Assembly (NCBI GenBank): GCA_001662425.1
Contig: BDDC01001458.1
Coordinates: 1 to 25,911, forward strand
DNA from: Chlamydomonas sphaeroides
Taxonomy: Eukaryota > Chlorophyta > Chlorophyceae > Chlamydomonadales > Chlamydomonadaceae
DNA length: 25,911 nt
Direction of reading: 5' to 3'
Shown here piece by piece: positions 21,634-25,911 of this stretch (position 1 is its first letter; every line of letters starts with the position of its first letter). Made by a program: the position numbers and the translations under genes. The notes beneath the pieces are model-generated. The model was given only the letters and a program-made list of their open reading frames with translations, was not told the origin of the DNA and did no database searches.

Positions 21634-24600
21634 TGTTCGAGACGCTGGCCCAAGAGCAGCGAGCTCAGCCACCGAGCCAGTTTTATGCTTGTAGTCGCTC
21701 CCTTCACGTTTGTTGCAGCTCCGGCCCGCACAGCCGGTTTGGTCGATGTGAACGGAACGCCAGGAAATCGCGCTCTAAAGCAACAGGTGCGGCTGCTACG
21801 TAGCGCCACGCGTGATGGGGGGTAGTGCGGTGTGGCGCAACGTGGGCCTGCTCCGGTTACAGTGAGTTCACGAGGACTGGCTTGGACTTTGCGTGATTGC
21901 CACTCAAGATGTCATGGCCTCGCTCGATTGTAGCAGCAGCAGCAGCTGTGTATGGTGCCAGCGGCGGTTGGTGGGGTTTCGGCCGGCGTAATCGTGGGGT
22001 TGGCGTAATCGCGATCCAGGCGATCCTATGTGCCGGCCTTCAGACCGTGCGTCCTAGAGAGTACCAAGTGCTCCTGTAGGCCGAGGGACGGATGGCGGCG
22101 TGCCACGCGTGGCGTGTCGCGACTGAGGCCCAGGGCAGCCCCTGGCAGCCACAGAGGCCCCAGGAGGCCCAGCCCCGGCTGCACCGACCCCTACCGACCC
22201 CTGCTCGTCCGCGTCGTTCCGTGTCGCTCGGTTCCATCATTCCATCAATTGGGAGGGCGTCGGGTCTCACGGCGCGAGCGAGGGCCCGCCCGGCGTCGGG
22301 CCGTCGCTGCTGGCAGGCCCCCGCGGCCAGGAGAGATGGGAGTGTGACTCGTGTTCTGGGACAGTGGTGGCATCCACGGCCGGCGGCGGCGCGATGCCGC
22401 CGGCTTCCGCCGGCTGCCGGTTCTACCGACTGTATCTTTGGGGGCAGGGCCAACTACTATGTATCTTGGGCATTTGGGGGCAGGGCCGGGCGTCATGCTG
22501 CCGGAATGCAGGTTAATGATAAACTAGAACGAAGTCACAAAAGGAGTATCTGTAACCTGCGAAAACGTGAATTCATCGATATCTCCTGCGTAGTCTGGGA
22601 TGAAAGGTGACGGCAGGCAGGCCACAAGGCCGAAGACAGGAGTGCGGCTGTGCAGCGTACCTGAGCGCGGGACGGCGCGTTATCCAGCCAAACATGTGGA
22701 AGGGGTCCGCTGACTGCTACTGGCGCGGGGCCACGACAACCCAGCCCAACCCAACGCAACGGGAACCGAACCCAACCCCATGTCAGGTTAGGTCAGCGGG
22801 GTGCAGCGGGGTCGGCGGGCAGCAGGAGCTGAGAGCCGTCTTCCAGCGTGGAAGTCATTGGAGAGTACCTGCGACAACCGCCAGTAATGCCAGCCCGGGG
22901 ACTCTAAGACTTTATCAGAGTGTTGATGTAGGTGAAGGTGTGAAGAGCCTTGTGAGCTCGCACGGGCCGCACGCGTGCGGCGGCGGCGTTGCTGAGATGC
23001 GACCCCCGTGCGGCCGAGCAGCTGTCAAACGGCGACGGCGGCTTCCATCGGTTGATGCCAGCGTACTACTGACAGGGGTTCACAGTGACGCTTGGTCTCG
23101 TGTGCCTGCGTGTGCCGGTCCTTTCGACGCCGCACCAGGCACGGCAAGCAGATGAACTGACGCATCGCGGCCCGCGCCGCCTTACAGCCTGAGTCGGCCA
23201 ACCCCTTGGCAGCGCCGGCTATACCCCCGCCTGCTTTGTGCACAGCGACCGCACCGCACATGGGGCCTATCGCCAGAGGTGCATGCGGCGAGCTCCACGG
23301 GGCGCTAGCTTCCCCGTCCAATGCTGCTGTAGTGGGTCAGCTGGGAGCCGGCCGTCAGTGCCGTGGATCACGCGTCTCCCGCACGCCTGCCTGCCTTGAG
23401 CAAAGCGGCCGCGCCGCCCACTGCCGCTGTTCGGTGGCAGTCCCACTGCACCCCGGGCTCGCTGGTCCACCTTATGCGCCGCAACGCGACCCAAACCACG
23501 GCCCCATGCCGGCCCCCGAAGCAGCGCCCCCCCCCCCCCACACACACAAGCAGCACCCCACGCGTGCAACGCCGCGTGGTGCTCGACCCAACCAACGCCG
23601 CACGGGTAGTCACGACAGCGCCGCACGTGCGCACGACACACCCCGCGGCCCCCACACGCGCTTCATGCCGCACACCCCTCCCCCGGCCCCCTTCACGCTC
23701 AAGCCGCGAACACGGCCGCAATTATGGCAAGGGCTTATAGTACACAAACTGTCCCAGCTGCGCAGAGGTGCATGGCTCGCCCCAAAAAGAGGCCACCCAG
23801 ACCAGACGCACACCAGTATGCGGTATGCATACCTCACGTGTTCATACTTCGAGCAACATACGCGCCGCCCCGCAACAGCACACGCTGGCATGCTGTACGT
23901 CGTACCGTACGGCAGCGAAGCTGCGGCGGTGCGAGGCCTGGACGCGCAGCCTCCCGAGCAACCGATCCGGCGATCGCAATAGGTAGGACACGAGCCAGCG
24001 AGGTCAAAGCCACTCAGGCCGCGACATATGCTTATCGAACAATGGTGCCGCGCAAGACACGGAACTCGGCCGCTCACACGAGCGCGAGCCAATTTGCGCG
24101 GCCGGCCCCCGGCGAAGGCGCCAACCGGGGGCCGCGGCCGCCACCGTCGCTCGCCACGCGCCACGCCCCCAACTCCACGGCCCCAAAACCCAAAACCACC
24201 GCACATCATCAGCGATGAAAGCAACACCGCGCAAGGTGGATGAATCACGACTTGGCTGCCCGGGCGGTGACAGCTCACCCGGAACACACCATCTTATATG
24301 GTAGGCGACGCCGCATCCTCAGCCCACAGCCGGCACGCGGCGAGTCGCCTATTGTGCAGCCTTCGGCTCACTGCAGCAGCTTGAGCAGTCCTGGGCGGAC
24401 GTCAGCTCATGGCAACGCCCGCAGAGCCGCGGGTGCGCCCGCAGTGGGCAGCATCAGCAGCGCCGCCCCCTGCCGCGCGCAGCGGCAGCAGAAAATTGCA
24501 GCCCATCTTGCTTTCAGATAGAATATGTTTCACAGCCCACCCCTGGAACCTGGCCGGCACCCATGGGCCGCACTAAGGTCCAGGCGAGACACGCCGGCAG

Positions 24601-25161
24601 GACCCATGCGTCGAGGCTGCCGCCGGGCGACGGGCACGCACGCATGGCACCCGCCGCCGCCACGAGAGCCGCACCCGCCGCCGCCACGAGAGCCGCACTC
24701 CTTGAGCCCCCACTCCCACTAGAGCACCCGTCTTGCAACCCGCCGCGAGCAGCTGCCGCGAGTCGCCGGGCAAATCAGCACCGCCCCCCTGTCGTCGTCA
24801 AAACCCCACACAACCATGGTGGCCTGGCCTCCCCACAACGGCCCGCGCAGATGGCAGGCCGCTTCATGTGCAGCCAGAGGCGCAGGCACGGACCGCCCGC
24901 CGCCGCCACTGCCACCATCGGCGCCACGGCAACAGCGGGCGCCTCCCCACATCCCAGTGCGCGTTTGATCACACACCCCGCCCCCCCCCGCCGGGTTCGC
25001 TACACGTCAATCAGCACGCTCCGCAACCCCGCCCCACCTGCCATCAGGAACCCCGCCCCGCATGCCACTAGGAACACCCGCCCCACCTGACATTAGCCAT
25101 CCGGCCCCGCCTGACGTTGGAACTAAAGAGCAGTTCGCAAAGTCCCTGGCGCGGGCCCCAC
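21634..25161. other. Gene-poor interval upstream of the leucine-zipper gene and downstream of its second copy
   Basis: The left edge should carry the promoter and 5' UTR of the minus-strand leucine-zipper gene, the right edge the 3' UTR of the second copy. No protein family, exon chain or RNA gene was recognised. Local features: an AT-richer stretch at about 22500-22600, a duplicated tttgggggcagggcc word at about 22435-22490, two copies of a ccgccgccacgagagccgca word at about 24648-24696, and strong C-richness on the plus strand from about 23450 on. Confidence 0.45.
25020..25125. repeat. Degenerate ~24-bp tandem repeat, four units
   Basis: Four units of the form aaccccgccccacctgccat followed by cagg, ctagg or similar (aaccccgccccgcatgccac, aacacccgccccacctgaca, catccggccccgcctgacgt) lie immediately downstream of the stop codon of the second leucine-zipper copy, probably in its 3' UTR. 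Confidence 0.8.
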
Positions 25162-25610
25162 TCAGCCTTGGTAGGGTCCCTCGCCCACGCCCCAGATGCC
25201 CTTTAGGGTCCTCAGCGTGCTGCAGGCCTTCATGAGCGATGGGCCGCAGGGGTAGAACGGGTACGCCTGAACGCAGCACTTGGCGAACCTGGGGGCAGCG
25301 GGCGGGAGGGTTGGGGACGGGGTGAAGGCTGGTTTCGGTAATGGGCGCAGGGGTCCGGCGGCCGGACCGCCCTGCAGTTCCAGACGCGACGGGGAGAGGC
25401 TACGAGGTCCTCAGCACGCCCGCAGCCTGCCAGCCAGCTGCGCGATGCCCCCGACCCCCAGCCGCAGCCCGCGGCGCCGCGCCCGTCCGTCGCTCGTGCG
25501 GCCGCTCACTCCTTGGGCGTGAGGATGCGCAGCGCCGCAATGCAGATGGTGCAGCTGTAGAGCAGGTGCGTCTTGCCCATGAGCGAGCGGATGCGCTTGA
25601 GCAGCGCGAT
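25162..25610 (-). CDS. Second copy of the leucine-zipper gene, last two exons only (5' part beyond the window)
   Basis: Two exons on the minus strand, 25610-25510 and 25288-25162 (stop TGA), match the last two exons of the gene at 16404-21633 with the same lengths, phases and splice sites, apart from a slightly shorter tail. The first encodes IALLKRIRSLMGKTHLLYSC onward and is identical to 16866-16766 by eye. The second encodes FAKCCVQAYPFYPCGPSLMK, then CSTLRTLKGIWGVGEGPYQG, against VATLRALKGIWGMAVGPCPC in the first copy. Flanking intron words (ggggcagccagggggaaggcgt) are shared too. The preceding exon is not present before the window ends, so it should lie just to the right, past the minisatellite. 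The gene could be intact or a 3' fragment; only its end is visible. Same uncertain bZIP-like role. Confidence 0.8.
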
Positions 25611-25808
25611 CTGGATGGGGGCGAGGCAGGGCGGGGGGGCAGCCAGGGGGAAGGCGTATGCGTAGGAGCGTGTGTGCGAGTTCGGTGCGCAGTGCAGATA
25701 CAAGCAAGGCACCGAGTACGGCGGGCCCTCCGCACGCCGAGGCACGGCGCTCCAGTGCGGCACACGGCGCCGCGGCTCATCGCCGCAACGCAGGCCTCCA
25801 CGGGGCCC

Positions 25809-25911
25809 CAGCCCACGGCCCCAGCCCCAGCCCCAGCCGACGGCCCCAGCCGACGGCCCCAGCCGACGGCCCCAGCTCACGGCCCCAGCCCACGGCCCCC
25901 GCCGACGGCCC
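25809..25911. repeat. CCCCAG run and 13-bp minisatellite in the intron of the second leucine-zipper copy
   Basis: A short CCCCAG run (about 25819-25837) leads into at least five 13-bp units of ccgacggccccag and variants (ctcacggccccag, cccacggcccccg), continuing past the window edge. The first gene copy has a single cagcccacggccccagcccc at 16971-16990 at the equivalent place in its intron, which identifies the probable seed. Confidence 0.85.

Noticed and set aside
22607..23155. 182-codon open frame on the plus strand between the leucine-zipper copies
   Set aside because: No family resemblance, low-complexity patches and no matching splice context; not supported as a gene.
1..25911. CRISPR array, tRNA, rRNA or insertion sequence
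   Set aside because: No regularly spaced identical repeats with unique spacers, no tRNA A/B box pair or clover-leaf, no rRNA-like stretch and no transposase motif was seen by eye; the organism also appears to be a eukaryote.

Overview
The window looks like nuclear DNA from a GC-rich green alga, most likely a chlorophyte close to Chlamydomonadales; the species cannot be fixed. The clues are very high GC with GC-ending codons, genes cut into many exons by introns that mostly start gtgcgt/gtgagc and end ccgcag/ccccag, long Ala/Gly/Pro/Ser/Gln-rich linkers, many short tandem repeats, and plant-type protein families. No operon, Shine-Dalgarno or other bacterial organisation is visible. Exon models here were built by eye: a join was accepted when it had GT (or GC) and AG ends, kept the reading frame and continued a recognisable domain.

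Layout. 1-66 is a CTGGGG hexanucleotide repeat and 67-1885 has no convincing gene. 1886-5613 (minus) is a nine-exon gene for a NUP50-type nucleoporin: NUP50 motif, FG repeats, C-terminal Ran-binding domain, 460 aa. It is divergent from a 13-exon gene at 5972-12353 (plus) for an ankyrin-repeat/RING E3 ubiquitin ligase resembling land-plant XBAT31/32-type proteins, about 1055 aa; the two proposed ATGs lie only 358 bp apart. 12354-16403 is a gene-poor stretch with a microsatellite and a pair of ~127-bp direct repeats. 16404-21633 (minus) is a nine-exon gene for an ~858-aa leucine-zipper/coiled-coil protein with a glutamine tract and conserved-looking C-terminal domains, similar to what I recall of an expanded family of putative bZIP-like regulators in volvocine algae. 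21634-25161 has no recognisable gene. 25162-25911 (minus) holds the last two exons of a second copy of the leucine-zipper gene; it runs off the right edge, where one of its introns contains an expanded 13-bp minisatellite.

The genes do not form a pathway. NUP50 acts in importin-dependent transport at the nuclear pore, the ankyrin/RING protein in ubiquitylation, and the leucine-zipper proteins may be gene regulators. The most interesting part is the leucine-zipper pair. One 101-bp exon is identical by eye in both copies while the next exon and the introns have diverged, a decayed duplicate of another exon sits inside an intron, and an intron seed sequence has expanded into a minisatellite in one copy.
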